Of a stretch of 18,181 nucleotides of DNA, positions 7,730-14,779 are shown piece after piece. The notes under the pieces are model-generated. The model made no database searches. It was given only the letters and a program-made list of their open reading frames with translations, and was not told the DNA's origin. This DNA comes from Candidatus Nanohalarchaeota archaeon. Lineage in GTDB: Archaea; EX4484-52; B79-G9. Within the stretch, counting starts at the first letter, position 1. Every line of letters begins with the position of its first letter. Location of the stretch: NCBI GenBank assembly GCA_030594795.1, contig JAUVEK010000008.1, positions 1-18,181 on the forward strand, given 5' to 3'. Position numbers and translations under genes: made by a program.

Positions 7730-7838
7730 ACTGTCTTTGAGTCTTTTGGGCCGGGAGATAATATAGGGATTTGGAATGATTGAATTGATTCCTTATATTA
7801 ACTTTGTGAAAACGAAAATAAAATGAGGTGTAAAGTAT

Positions 7839-10274
7839 ATGCAAATGCAAACAATAAAGAAAGTTGCATCCGGAGCAATCGGACTGTTCCTGACTGGGGC
7901 GACCCTGATGGGACCTGCACTAGCTGCTGCGGATCTGAGTGACTTTCAAAACATGGGACCATCTGACACGGTGATTGTGGTTGGCGCCAACGCGCTTACT
8001 GCTGATGTTGTCGGTGGTATTAATATCGGAGGAAAATTAGCACAGTCCGGTATTGAGAGCGCTACGTGCAGCGTGAGTTGCGCGGACGGCGGCACAGCAC
8101 AGGTAACTGATGGTGTGAAAATCGAGACAAGTTCGAAGAAACTGAGACTTAAGGGCGCAACTAAGTACGCTCATTTGGATGCAGTCCGCGACAAGATGTC
8201 GTCAAATGATTTGGACCTGCTGGCAGAAACAACTCTAACATATGCAGACGGAACTACGACTACGTTGAATCAGGTGCTTGATCTTGGCGATAAAACATAT
8301 GTAACTTTTGGTGAGGATGATCCAGAGGGTTCGGTAGATACACCAAGGTTGATATTGAAGACAGAGGCGAATGAACCGTTATATATATTGACCATAACGT
8401 CACCGACTGGTCTGGAGACGAAGAGCGAGGATAATGACGGACCAGGTCTTGCAGGACAGGATATTGTAATTGCCGGAAAGACATTTACTGTAAGTGGCAA
8501 TGATGCGGACATTACTTCTACGAAACTTACACTTTACGGTGGCGGTGAAGAGAAGACACTTGTTGCTGCTGGTGATGCAGTTTCGTTTGAACTTGACGGC
8601 GAGACACACACAATAAGGATGACTTCGTGGACAGGGACAGGAACTATAAAAGGCGTGTTTGAACTTGACGGTGTATCTTATACAAAAGGGGCAAATAGCG
8701 CAATTACAGTTGATCCTGTGACAAAGTCCAAAGTAACTATCAAGAAGGTTGAGGAAGTCAAGGTGCCTTCAATTGCAGGAGGTGCTGCAACAGAAGGAGC
8801 TCAGGCGACAATCTTTGTTGGCTCAAGTGAAGTTGTGATCGATGGTACAAGTGCTCCCGGGAGTGTGAAGGTTGGTGATTCGACCATAAGCGGGGCAGAA
8901 GTGGCTATTGTAAACAGTTCTGCGACGAAGATATCTAAGATTGAGGTGACCTACAAGCCGGATGAATACAAAGTTGCTCAAGCAGGAGGAGTCATTGAAG
9001 ATCCGATTTTCGGTATTTTTGACTTTGCTTTTGCTGGTGTTACTCCGGATTTGCAGTCAGATACAAAGGATAAGATCGTTGTTGAAAAGAACTCCAACAA
9101 AGTTAAGCTGTCATTTACAAACAGAGCAGGTGATTCGCTTTCACAGGATATGTATCTGTATGATGGCACTGACTGGGCCATAAAGGCGACCTCAAGCAGG
9201 GTAATCGAGTCTGGTAACAATCCAGAGGTTAACAAGACAGACTACTTTATTGTCTCTGATGGAGAGTACAGCCATGTATTGCAGTATACATCCATTGATA
9301 CAGATAAAGATATCCTGACAATAAAGGACATTGCAAGCGGTGATAACATAGAAGTTGGATTTACAAGCGGTACAGCTAATATGTATCTTGGATCGACGTC
9401 GTATGCTCTGTCTGGGATTACGCAATCTACGCCGTACTCTTTTGTGGTAGATAGTGCATGTATTGATACATGTACAATGAGTGCCGGTCGTTCGGTACCT
9501 ATGTTTACCAAAAGGGGTGCAAGGATTGAGTTGAATGTCAGTACAGCAGAGCCTGCAGTGTTCATCGGGGAAACAGATGATCTGGTTGATACCGATAAGA
9601 TTAATCTGACTATCTATGCGCAGGAGAAGATTACTGGTACTGATATAGAAGATGTAGATCTGGATAATAAGGCTGACTTGATCGGTGGCGGCATGTCTAA
9701 TGTTGCTGATGGAAAAGTCTACCATGGGGTTACGATATACGGTACTTTTGTCGTGAGCGACACAGATGCAGACAAGGTGACTCTTTACTATCCGGATGAC
9801 CAGACATATGCGAATGTATATGTGATGAAAGCTGGTGTCAGCCCACCTACGACAACCACGACAGGCACAGAGGTATCCCAGACAGTAGAGGTTGAAGCAC
9901 CTTCACTTGGAACCGGAATTGCAAAACTTGACAGTGAAGTGTCGTCTGTTGACAAGGAGGAGAAGAACCTTATCCTTGTGGGTGGACCTGTTGTAAACAA
10001 CCTTGTAGCAGAACTTGCAGCTGCACAGAAGACACCAGATACGGCATACTGGAGAAGTGATCTAGTTGGCAAATATATCCTACAGTCAGTTGGGGACGCA
10101 TTTGCTGAAGGCAAGACTGCTATTGTTGTGGCAGGATATGAAGCAGCCGATACACAGGCAGCATCATTGAAACTTGCAACAGAGGATGTCTCCGGTGCTG
10201 CAGTAAGCTGTATGGGTACAACATGCAGTGACTTTGTGTATCCAGTTGAGGAAGAGCCTCCAGCAGACGAATAA
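7839..10274 (+). CDS. S-layer protein
   Basis: 811 residues. GAGGTG 8 bases ahead supports the first ATG over a second in-frame ATG two codons later. A signal peptide (1 to about 30, GPALAAADLSDF) is followed by 'DTVIVVGANALTADVVGGIN', the N-terminal signature of archaeal S-layer proteins (Methanococcus-type S_layer_N). Near residues 710-760 comes 'LILVGGPVVNNLVAELAA' and then 'FAEGKTAIVVAGYEAADTQA', matching the paired C-terminal S-layer signature. The middle is beta-rich with many Thr, Ser, Asp and Gly. A Pro/Thr linker (about 667-675) may carry O-glycans. Cys occur only as close pairs (77/81, 541/545, 791/796). No C-terminal membrane span is visible; the chain ends acidic (EEEPPADE), so attachment is probably by assembly or protein contacts. 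It is monocistronic, with its own leader and strong terminator, as expected for a very abundant protein. Confidence 0.93.
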   Translation: MQMQTIKKVASGAIGLFLTGATLMGPALAAADLSDFQNMGPSDTVIVVGANALTADVVGGINIGGKLAQSGIESATCSVSCADGGTAQVTDGVKIETSSKKLRLKGATKYAHLDAVRDKMSSNDLDLLAETTLTYADGTTTTLNQVLDLGDKTYVTFGEDDPEGSVDTPRLILKTEANEPLYILTITSPTGLETKSEDNDGPGLAGQDIVIAGKTFTVSGNDADITSTKLTLYGGGEEKTLVAAGDAVSFELDGETHTIRMTSWTGTGTIKGVFELDGVSYTKGANSAITVDPVTKSKVTIKKVEEVKVPSIAGGAATEGAQATIFVGSSEVVIDGTSAPGSVKVGDSTISGAEVAIVNSSATKISKIEVTYKPDEYKVAQAGGVIEDPIFGIFDFAFAGVTPDLQSDTKDKIVVEKNSNKVKLSFTNRAGDSLSQDMYLYDGTDWAIKATSSRVIESGNNPEVNKTDYFIVSDGEYSHVLQYTSIDTDKDILTIKDIASGDNIEVGFTSGTANMYLGSTSYALSGITQSTPYSFVVDSACIDTCTMSAGRSVPMFTKRGARIELNVSTAEPAVFIGETDDLVDTDKINLTIYAQEKITGTDIEDVDLDNKADLIGGGMSNVADGKVYHGVTIYGTFVVSDTDADKVTLYYPDDQTYANVYVMKAGVSPPTTTTTGTEVSQTVEVEAPSLGTGIAKLDSEVSSVDKEEKNLILVGGPVVNNLVAELAAAQKTPDTAYWRSDLVGKYILQSVGDAFAEGKTAIVVAGYEAADTQAASLKLATEDVSGAAVSCMGTTCSDFVYPVEEEPPADE

Positions 10275-10285
10275 ATTAATTATAT

Positions 10286-10333
10286 CCATGGAACACTAAA
10301 AAATTAGTGTTTCATGGTTTTTTCTTTTTTTTT
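10286..10333 (+). terminator. Hairpin plus U-tract terminator of the S-layer gene
   Basis: Arms 10286-10299 and 10304-10317 pair over 14 positions with a single G-U wobble and enclose a four-A loop. The next 16 bases are T apart from one C. It begins 11 bases after the stop codon. Archaeal termination needs mainly the U-tract, so the perfect stem may also protect the 3' end of an abundant mRNA. Confidence 0.85.
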
Positions 10334-10403
10334 GAATTGATTAATTGTAAATCTATTTTTTGATGTTGCGGTACAAGGCACTTTTTTCTGTATTCCTGGC
10401 AAA

Positions 10404-10413
10404 GTATTTAAAA
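10404..10413 (+). promoter_or_regulatory. TATA box of the histone-fold-like gene
   Basis: GTATTTAAAA lies about 87 bases ahead of the ATG, implying a leader of about 60 bases that includes GAGGTG at 10485-10490. Confidence 0.45.
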
Positions 10414-10495
10414 TTCCCTGACTAATCATTATTATTGTTTTTTTGATGAATCAAATGGATTTGTGAAAAAGTGAGAATATTTTTGAGGTGTTTTT

Positions 10496-10966
10496 ATGGC
10501 TGAGGATGTTAAAGAAGAGAAAAGGAATGAGACTGAGGATACAGAAGAGGTTTTGGATGATGAGGCACCAGAGGATGAGGATGTCAAGGAGACGGATGAG
10601 CAGCTTGAGGAGGATGAATCGCTTCCTTTTCCCATGGCTACTGTTGTAAGGCAGGTGAAGAAGCGCACGCATAGTAAGATGATATCTTCCAAGGTCAAGG
10701 TTGCCATGAATGAGTTCCTTGGTGATGTTGTTGGTTCTGTCGCTACTGAGATGGGCAAGACAAGGTATTCCATGGTTGAGATGGATGATTTCCAGAGGGC
10801 TACGAAGCCGTATACATATGCGCGGGAGCTTGAGAAGGAGAAGGAGCGAGTTGTTGCCGAGCTTGAGGGAATGAAGCAGGATCTTGAGTCGCTTATACGG
10901 GAGTTCCAGAGAAAGTTTGCTCTTGCAGGTGTTGATGATCTTTCTGTCCTGAAGAAGAGTGGGTAG
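10496..10966 (+). CDS. Histone-fold-like protein with acidic N-terminal tail and C-terminal coiled coil
   Basis: 156 residues; GAGGTG five bases ahead fixes the start. Residues 1-43 are strongly acidic and likely disordered. Residues 43-106 can be aligned by eye with archaeal histones: 'LPFPMATVVRQVKKR' as helix 1, a short loop, 'SSKVKVAMNEFLGDVVGSVA' as helix 2, and 'YSMVEMDDFQRAT' in place of the usual 'KTIKAEDIELA' loop plus helix 3, with about two residues fewer between helix 2 and helix 3. Residues 106-142 are a highly charged helix (ELEKEKERVVAELEGMKQDL) that should form a coiled coil. It probably dimerises and may bind DNA or act as a chromatin/transcription adaptor (NF-Y or TAF-like). 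It stands between the S-layer gene and truD. The histone-fold reading is an inference from pattern, not from a search. Confidence 0.65.
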   Translation: MAEDVKEEKRNETEDTEEVLDDEAPEDEDVKETDEQLEEDESLPFPMATVVRQVKKRTHSKMISSKVKVAMNEFLGDVVGSVATEMGKTRYSMVEMDDFQRATKPYTYARELEKEKERVVAELEGMKQDLESLIREFQRKFALAGVDDLSVLKKSG

Positions 10967-11022
10967 CTGCAATTGCTTTTTGGTGCACGGATGACTGAGA
11001 GTTTGCCTGGTTGTTGCCAACA

Positions 11023-11031
11023 ACTATAAAG
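11023..11031 (+). promoter_or_regulatory. TATA box of truD (leaderless promoter)
   Basis: ACTATAAAG has its centre 26 bases ahead of the truD ATG, so the predicted transcription start coincides with the start codon. There is no ribosome-binding site in between. Confidence 0.6.
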
Positions 11032-11052
11032 TTATCTGTACTATTTTTTCTT

Positions 11053-12219
11053 ATGCATTCCAGGCTATCGGGTGGAAAAGTTAAGGGAGTATTGAAGTAT
11101 TGCCCTCAGGATTTTGTTGTTGAGGAGATTGACAGGGATCATAATGTTGTAAGTGTTGACGGCGAGTATTCTTATGAGGATGGGTGCGGTGACTTTTTGC
11201 ATCTGGTTATGAGAAAAAGGAATGTTGATACTATTTCTGCTGTTAGTTGTATTTGCTCTAAGCTTGGTATTTTGGAGATGAGAGTCAGTTATGCCGGCGT
11301 CAAGGATAAGGCTGCTGTGAGTGCGCAAAGAATCAGTGTTTATAAATTGCCTTTTGAGAGGGTGTGCAGTCTCAAGATGAAGGATATAGAGCTTTTTCCT
11401 GTCGGTAGGGGCGGCAAGGTGTATCGTGGCGATCTCTGGGGGAACAGGTTTACTGTGTGCGTGCGTGATGTCCGTATGTCTCCTCGTGAATTGGCTGGTT
11501 ATGTGAACCGGACTGTTGAGAGGCTGGATGGTGTTTTTGCTAATTTTTTCGGGGAGCAGAGGTTTGGCGGTGTGAGGCCTGTTACCTGCCCTGTCGGGCT
11601 TGAGCTGATCAGGGGGGATCTTTCAGGAGCGGTTGAGATGTATATCTGCCGGGTGTTCCCGGGTGAGAGCCATGATATTTCTGAAGTCCGGAAGATTGCG
11701 GTTTCTGATAAGCGCAAGGCTCTAGGGTTGTTCCCGGGAAGTTATGCGTATGAGAGGATGATGATTGAGCATCTTCTTGCTTGCGAGGGGGATTATTACG
11801 GGGCGTTTATGAGGCTTCCTTTCGGATTGCAGAAGATGTTTGTGAGTGCTGTCCAGTCTTATGTTTTTAATGAGGTCCTTAGGATGATGATTGGGGATGG
11901 TGCTGTTGATGCGGATATGGAGATACCGATTGTCGGTTACCTGTATGGGAAGCGCATACTTGAGGGTGCGGCTGACAGGTATGTTGAGCGTGTTTTGAGG
12001 AGGGAGAGGATAGAGCCTGAGATGTTCAGGCTGAAGGATATTCCCCGATTGTCGTCTGAGGGGTGTTACAGGCGTGCGTTTGAGAAGTTTCATGATTTTG
12101 AGATAGTTTCCGTGGAGAAGGATGATATGTTTGATGGCAGCAAACTTGTTTTGAGGTTCTCGCTCCCTAAAGGATGTTATGCGACTGTGTTTCTTTCAGA
12201 GTTTTTTGATTTCGGGTAG
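11053..12219 (+). CDS. truD: tRNA pseudouridine synthase TruD
   Basis: 388 residues, normal for the archaeal family. TruD isomerises a uridine in tRNA (position 13 in characterised members) to pseudouridine. Motif I 'AGVKDKAAVSAQ' contains the catalytic Asp85; 'NFFGEQRFG' (164-172) is motif II; 'QSYVFNEVL' and the C-terminal 'LPKGCYATVFLSEFF' are also typical. The N-terminal 'PQDFVVEEI' is the usual start of the family, which supports the ATG at 11053 over an in-frame ATG 42 bases upstream; the upstream one would also sit on the TATA box. The gene is convergent with the Cys-rich membrane protein gene (13 bases between stops); a T-rich tract (12221-12239) directly after the stop may terminate it. 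Confidence 0.95.
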   Translation: MHSRLSGGKVKGVLKYCPQDFVVEEIDRDHNVVSVDGEYSYEDGCGDFLHLVMRKRNVDTISAVSCICSKLGILEMRVSYAGVKDKAAVSAQRISVYKLPFERVCSLKMKDIELFPVGRGGKVYRGDLWGNRFTVCVRDVRMSPRELAGYVNRTVERLDGVFANFFGEQRFGGVRPVTCPVGLELIRGDLSGAVEMYICRVFPGESHDISEVRKIAVSDKRKALGLFPGSYAYERMMIEHLLACEGDYYGAFMRLPFGLQKMFVSAVQSYVFNEVLRMMIGDGAVDADMEIPIVGYLYGKRILEGAADRYVERVLRRERIEPEMFRLKDIPRLSSEGCYRRAFEKFHDFEIVSVEKDDMFDGSKLVLRFSLPKGCYATVFLSEFFDFG

Positions 12220-12232
12220 ATGGTTTTGTTTT

Positions 12233-12646
12233 TTATTTTGCTACTCTTACGTCTGTTGTCCAGAGTGTGCCGTTGCCGATGTCGCATGTGCATCTGCACA
12301 GGGCGGTTGTTCTCTTTTCAACCTCGTCTTTCAGGCTGTCTTCTTTTTCCTGTATAGGTGTGCATTTGCATTCGTAGTTGAGGTAGGGATGGTTTTCTAT
12401 TTCTTTGCATTTATCTTCCAAGCCTTTTTCGTGAATGTTTTTCTGGAAGGATATTATGAGAAATGCTGCTATTGCGATTATGATGATTGCTATTATTATT
12501 ATTATTGTCGTGCTGGTGGTCTGGCTTGCGTTTGGGGTTTCTTTGTTTTGTGCGGTTTTTGTTGGTTTGCCTGAATCTTTTTCCCCCTGCCTTTTTGCTT
12601 TATGTGTGTCCTTTTTTGTGGTCTTTTCTTCGCTTTTTTTCGGCAT
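12233..12646 (-). CDS. Small single-span membrane protein with six Cys in its outer domain
   Basis: 137 residues. GAGGT six bases ahead of the ATG supports the start. The first 47 residues are polar and Lys rich (cytoplasmic by the positive-inside rule), an Ile-rich span covers 48-67, and about 70 residues follow outside. The outer part holds Cys 80, 93, 95, 117, 119 and 121, in the groupings CxC and CxCxC, suggesting disulfides or metal binding. I do not recognise the family. It has its own TATA-like site just behind the glycosyltransferase operon and may be expressed alone. Confidence 0.7.
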   Translation of the reverse strand: MPKKSEEKTTKKDTHKAKRQGEKDSGKPTKTAQNKETPNASQTTSTTIIIIIAIIIIAIAAFLIISFQKNIHEKGLEDKCKEIENHPYLNYECKCTPIQEKEDSLKDEVEKRTTALCRCTCDIGNGTLWTTDVRVAK

Positions 12647-12708
12647 TTTATAACCTCTTTTTTAGTTTTTTTTTGGTAGATTGTCGTTCGCAATATTTGA
12701 GTTCTATA

Positions 12709-12720
12709 TTTTATATAAAT
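12709..12720 (-). promoter_or_regulatory. TATA box of the Cys-rich membrane protein gene
   Basis: On the minus strand ATTTATATAAAA lies about 67 bases ahead of the ATG at 12646, implying a leader of about 40 bases that includes the GAGGT site. It sits directly after the stop codon of the upstream GT39-like gene. Confidence 0.45.
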
Positions 12721-12721
12721 A

Positions 12722-14125
12722 TTAGTATTCTTTCTTAGTGAAGGGGTTTAATATGAAATAGGGGTCTATATTTATTGAGTAGTTATGTTGGATGTATATT
12801 GTTTCGTTGAGATTTTCAAGATATGTCTGATCTGTGTTATTATTTTTTTGACACTTTGTGCTGTATCCTAATAGGATATATTCTTCGTTATCTGTTATGA
12901 CCGGTAACGTTTTTAGGAATTCTCTGTCGGCAGTGTAAGCGGGCTCTTTGAGATGTTTGAATAAGATGATTCTGTGTCCGTTGTCAAGGTGGTGTTTTAC
13001 TGTTCCTTTGTGCGGTGATGGTTCTGTAGCCAAGCCATAGTAATTTAGCTTGACCCAATCGTTGGACATGTGGGTGCAGGAGGAGTCAAGTTGTTTTGTG
13101 ATGCCTGGATAGTTGATGTCCTCACTCTCGATGATTTGTATGCTGTAAATAGAAATTAGTATATTTAGTGTAATTATAGTATTAAATATCTTTTTGGCAT
13201 TATGTTTATTGATACTTTCGAGTCCAATTGTTGAAAAATATGATATGGGCAGTATTGTGTGGTATAGAAATCTTATTATTTTTGATGTGGAGAAAATATA
13301 AAAGTGCATCGTAAGCAAAAGAAAAGATAAAATTAGTATGTTCTTTCTGTTTTTCCAGTTACATTTTGCAAGGCCCAAGATAAATAATGGTGCAAGTGTG
13401 CCGATAATTATTGCGAAATGTATCGGATTTATGCTCGTGTCCAGGTAGTTTGAAAGCAGTATGTTCTGAGCGTAATTGTTTGCTATGCTGGTCAAAGGGT
13501 TTTTGTATTTTATCTGGTTATATATAAGCCATGGAGAGAATGTTAATATAAATATTGCTAGCGGTTTTATTATTTTTTTGACTTTTTTGTTGTAGAGCAG
13601 AAGCAGTATATATGAGAAATTGTTGTATCTTGTCAGGCACGCGAGTGAAAGGAACATTCCTCCTTTTGTTTTTGCTATGTACGCTAAAAAAAGTTCCAGA
13701 AGAGATAACGAAAGGAGTTCTGTGCCTTCTGAAGTTCCGTAGAACAGGAAGTAGGGTGTGATTGTGAATGCATAGTATTTTATGTGGTCTATTTCGTATG
13801 ACTTGCAAAATTTTCTCGACGCAAAAAGGTGCAGAAGCGAGACAAATAGAATGTACAGATATTCAGCAGGTTTGAAATTTATTATTGCTCCGAAGATGCC
13901 AATGATAAATTGTGTTAATGGAGGGCGGATGAGTTCAAAATAGACACCGTCTGAGAACCAGTATTTTGCATTTAGGACATAAGCGGCAAAGTCCCAGTTC
14001 ACATGGATATAGTGTCCTAACAGGAGGTATATTGTTGAGAAAAGAAACAGTATTGTTGTGGTTTTGTTTTTTTTGTATATTGCTTTGATATTTATGCGGT
14101 CTGTTTTTTTGTTCGCTCTTGTCAT
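12722..14125 (-). CDS. GT-C fold membrane glycosyltransferase (GT39/PMT-like)
   Basis: 467 residues with about ten hydrophobic spans. A short basic N-terminus is followed by the first span and a loop 'HVNWDFAAYVLNAKYWFSDG' (Asp45) and 'IRPPL' (66-70), the acidic-residue loop and PPL motif typical of GT39/ArnT-like GT-C enzymes that use polyprenyl-phosphate sugars on the outer face. The last 110 or so residues are soluble and should be outside. It overlaps the preceding gene by ATGA, so it is translationally coupled to the thioredoxin-like gene and probably works with the GT2 enzyme in surface glycosylation. Codon use is very AT-rich (AAT, ATA, AAA dominate). Acceptor and sugar cannot be told from sequence. 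Confidence 0.75.
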   Translation of the reverse strand: MTRANKKTDRINIKAIYKKNKTTTILFLFSTIYLLLGHYIHVNWDFAAYVLNAKYWFSDGVYFELIRPPLTQFIIGIFGAIINFKPAEYLYILFVSLLHLFASRKFCKSYEIDHIKYYAFTITPYFLFYGTSEGTELLSLSLLELFLAYIAKTKGGMFLSLACLTRYNNFSYILLLLYNKKVKKIIKPLAIFILTFSPWLIYNQIKYKNPLTSIANNYAQNILLSNYLDTSINPIHFAIIIGTLAPLFILGLAKCNWKNRKNILILSFLLLTMHFYIFSTSKIIRFLYHTILPISYFSTIGLESINKHNAKKIFNTIITLNILISIYSIQIIESEDINYPGITKQLDSSCTHMSNDWVKLNYYGLATEPSPHKGTVKHHLDNGHRIILFKHLKEPAYTADREFLKTLPVITDNEEYILLGYSTKCQKNNNTDQTYLENLNETIYIQHNYSINIDPYFILNPFTKKEY

Positions 14126-14778
14126 TTGCTGTCCCTCAGGAGCCCTTTGATTGTTTCGACACCGGCAAAGTTTTCGTGTTTGAGTTTACCGTTTGCTATG
14201 ATACTCGGCGCCTTTGTTATGTTGTATTGGATTTTTACAGTATCGAGAAGCGGATCTTTGTCATAGTCTATGTCGAATGAGAAAACATAAACATTTTTGT
14301 CGTTGCGGACTATTTCGTCTATCGCGTAGCCCTGCCTGATTGAGAGTTCGTCATTGATTTTGTAGAAGTATAGGATGGTTGATATATTGCCGCATGTTTC
14401 TGTGTAATCTTTGAATAGGGTATATGTCCGGACCTCCATGAGAAAGTATTTTCTTGTGAGATACTCGTAATCTTCTTTTTTGAAAGTACTTTTTCCTTCG
14501 TAGCCTGCCAGTTCCCGTCCAATTTCACCAAGGTCCGAGGCAAGTTTATCTATGTGCGATCTTTGCATGCTGCATCCTGTGTTTGCGAAGCTTTTTATGA
14601 AGTCGCTTTCTATTAGATAGCTTTCTGTGTTGAGTTCGTTCTGCTTCATCTCGTATATGATGTTGTTTATCCTGAAGTTGTCTAGTGTCCAGCCCAGCAA
14701 GAGTCCCGCTGTGAAAATGGCGACTGCTATTATTGCGCTTGTATAAAATATATGCTTCTGATATCTATCTTTGTTCAT
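14122..14778 (-). CDS. Membrane-anchored thioredoxin-fold-like protein lacking the CxxC active site
   Basis: 218 residues. An N-terminal anchor (about 10-31) is followed by a helical region of about 95 residues and, from about 132, a thioredoxin-like layout: strand 'STILYFYK', helix, strand 'NVYVFSFDID', helix, then 'YNITKAPSIIANGK' carrying the cis-Pro position and a last helix. Where active thioredoxins have CPxC, this protein reads 'INDELS'. Only two Cys exist (69 and 129), both before the fold. A redox role like DsbA is therefore doubtful; a structural or binding role at the membrane seems more likely. It starts one base after the GT2 stop codon and overlaps the GT39-like gene by four bases, so the three are one operon. 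Confidence 0.65.
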   Translation of the reverse strand: MNKDRYQKHIFYTSAIIAVAIFTAGLLLGWTLDNFRINNIIYEMKQNELNTESYLIESDFIKSFANTGCSMQRSHIDKLASDLGEIGRELAGYEGKSTFKKEDYEYLTRKYFLMEVRTYTLFKDYTETCGNISTILYFYKINDELSIRQGYAIDEIVRNDKNVYVFSFDIDYDKDPLLDTVKIQYNITKAPSIIANGKLKHENFAGVETIKGLLRDSK

Positions 14779-14779
14779 T

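Larger units (their letters stand above)
7300..7838. other. Intergenic region upstream of the S-layer gene
   Basis: About 540 bases between divergently oriented genes. It contains a TATA-like AGTTTATATTTG at 7456-7467, a G-rich tract with four G-runs (7475-7505), a second TATA-like site at 7672-7679 and an inverted repeat at 7706-7729. The only open frame of note (84 codons from 7529) is Phe/Ile rich, lacks a ribosome-binding site and has no recognisable domain, so I do not call it a gene. The region may hold the S-layer leader and possibly an unrecognised small RNA. Confidence 0.4.

Noticed and set aside
7369..7783. Plus-strand frames of 65-86 codons in the S-layer upstream region
   Set aside because: Phe/Ile/Leu composition is what T-rich DNA gives by chance; no ribosome-binding site at the right spacing and no recognisable protein.
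7300..7838. tRNA, C/D-box RNA or riboswitch in the long intergenic region
   Set aside because: No T-loop motif, no paired C and D boxes and no known aptamer core were found; only a short hairpin and a G-rich tract remain.
9192..9725. 177-codon minus-strand frame within the S-layer gene
   Set aside because: Antisense to a well-supported S-layer protein; low-complexity composition and no start signals.
10451..11023. 190-codon minus-strand frame over the histone-like gene
   Set aside because: Its Leu/Ser-rich translation mirrors the acidic, GA-rich coding strand; the plus-strand gene has a TATA box, GAGGTG and a sensible fold.
12179..12574. 131-codon plus-strand frame opposite the Cys-rich membrane protein
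   Set aside because: Overlaps the end of truD and has no ribosome-binding site. The minus-strand gene has GAGGT at good spacing, a clean membrane span and a TATA box.
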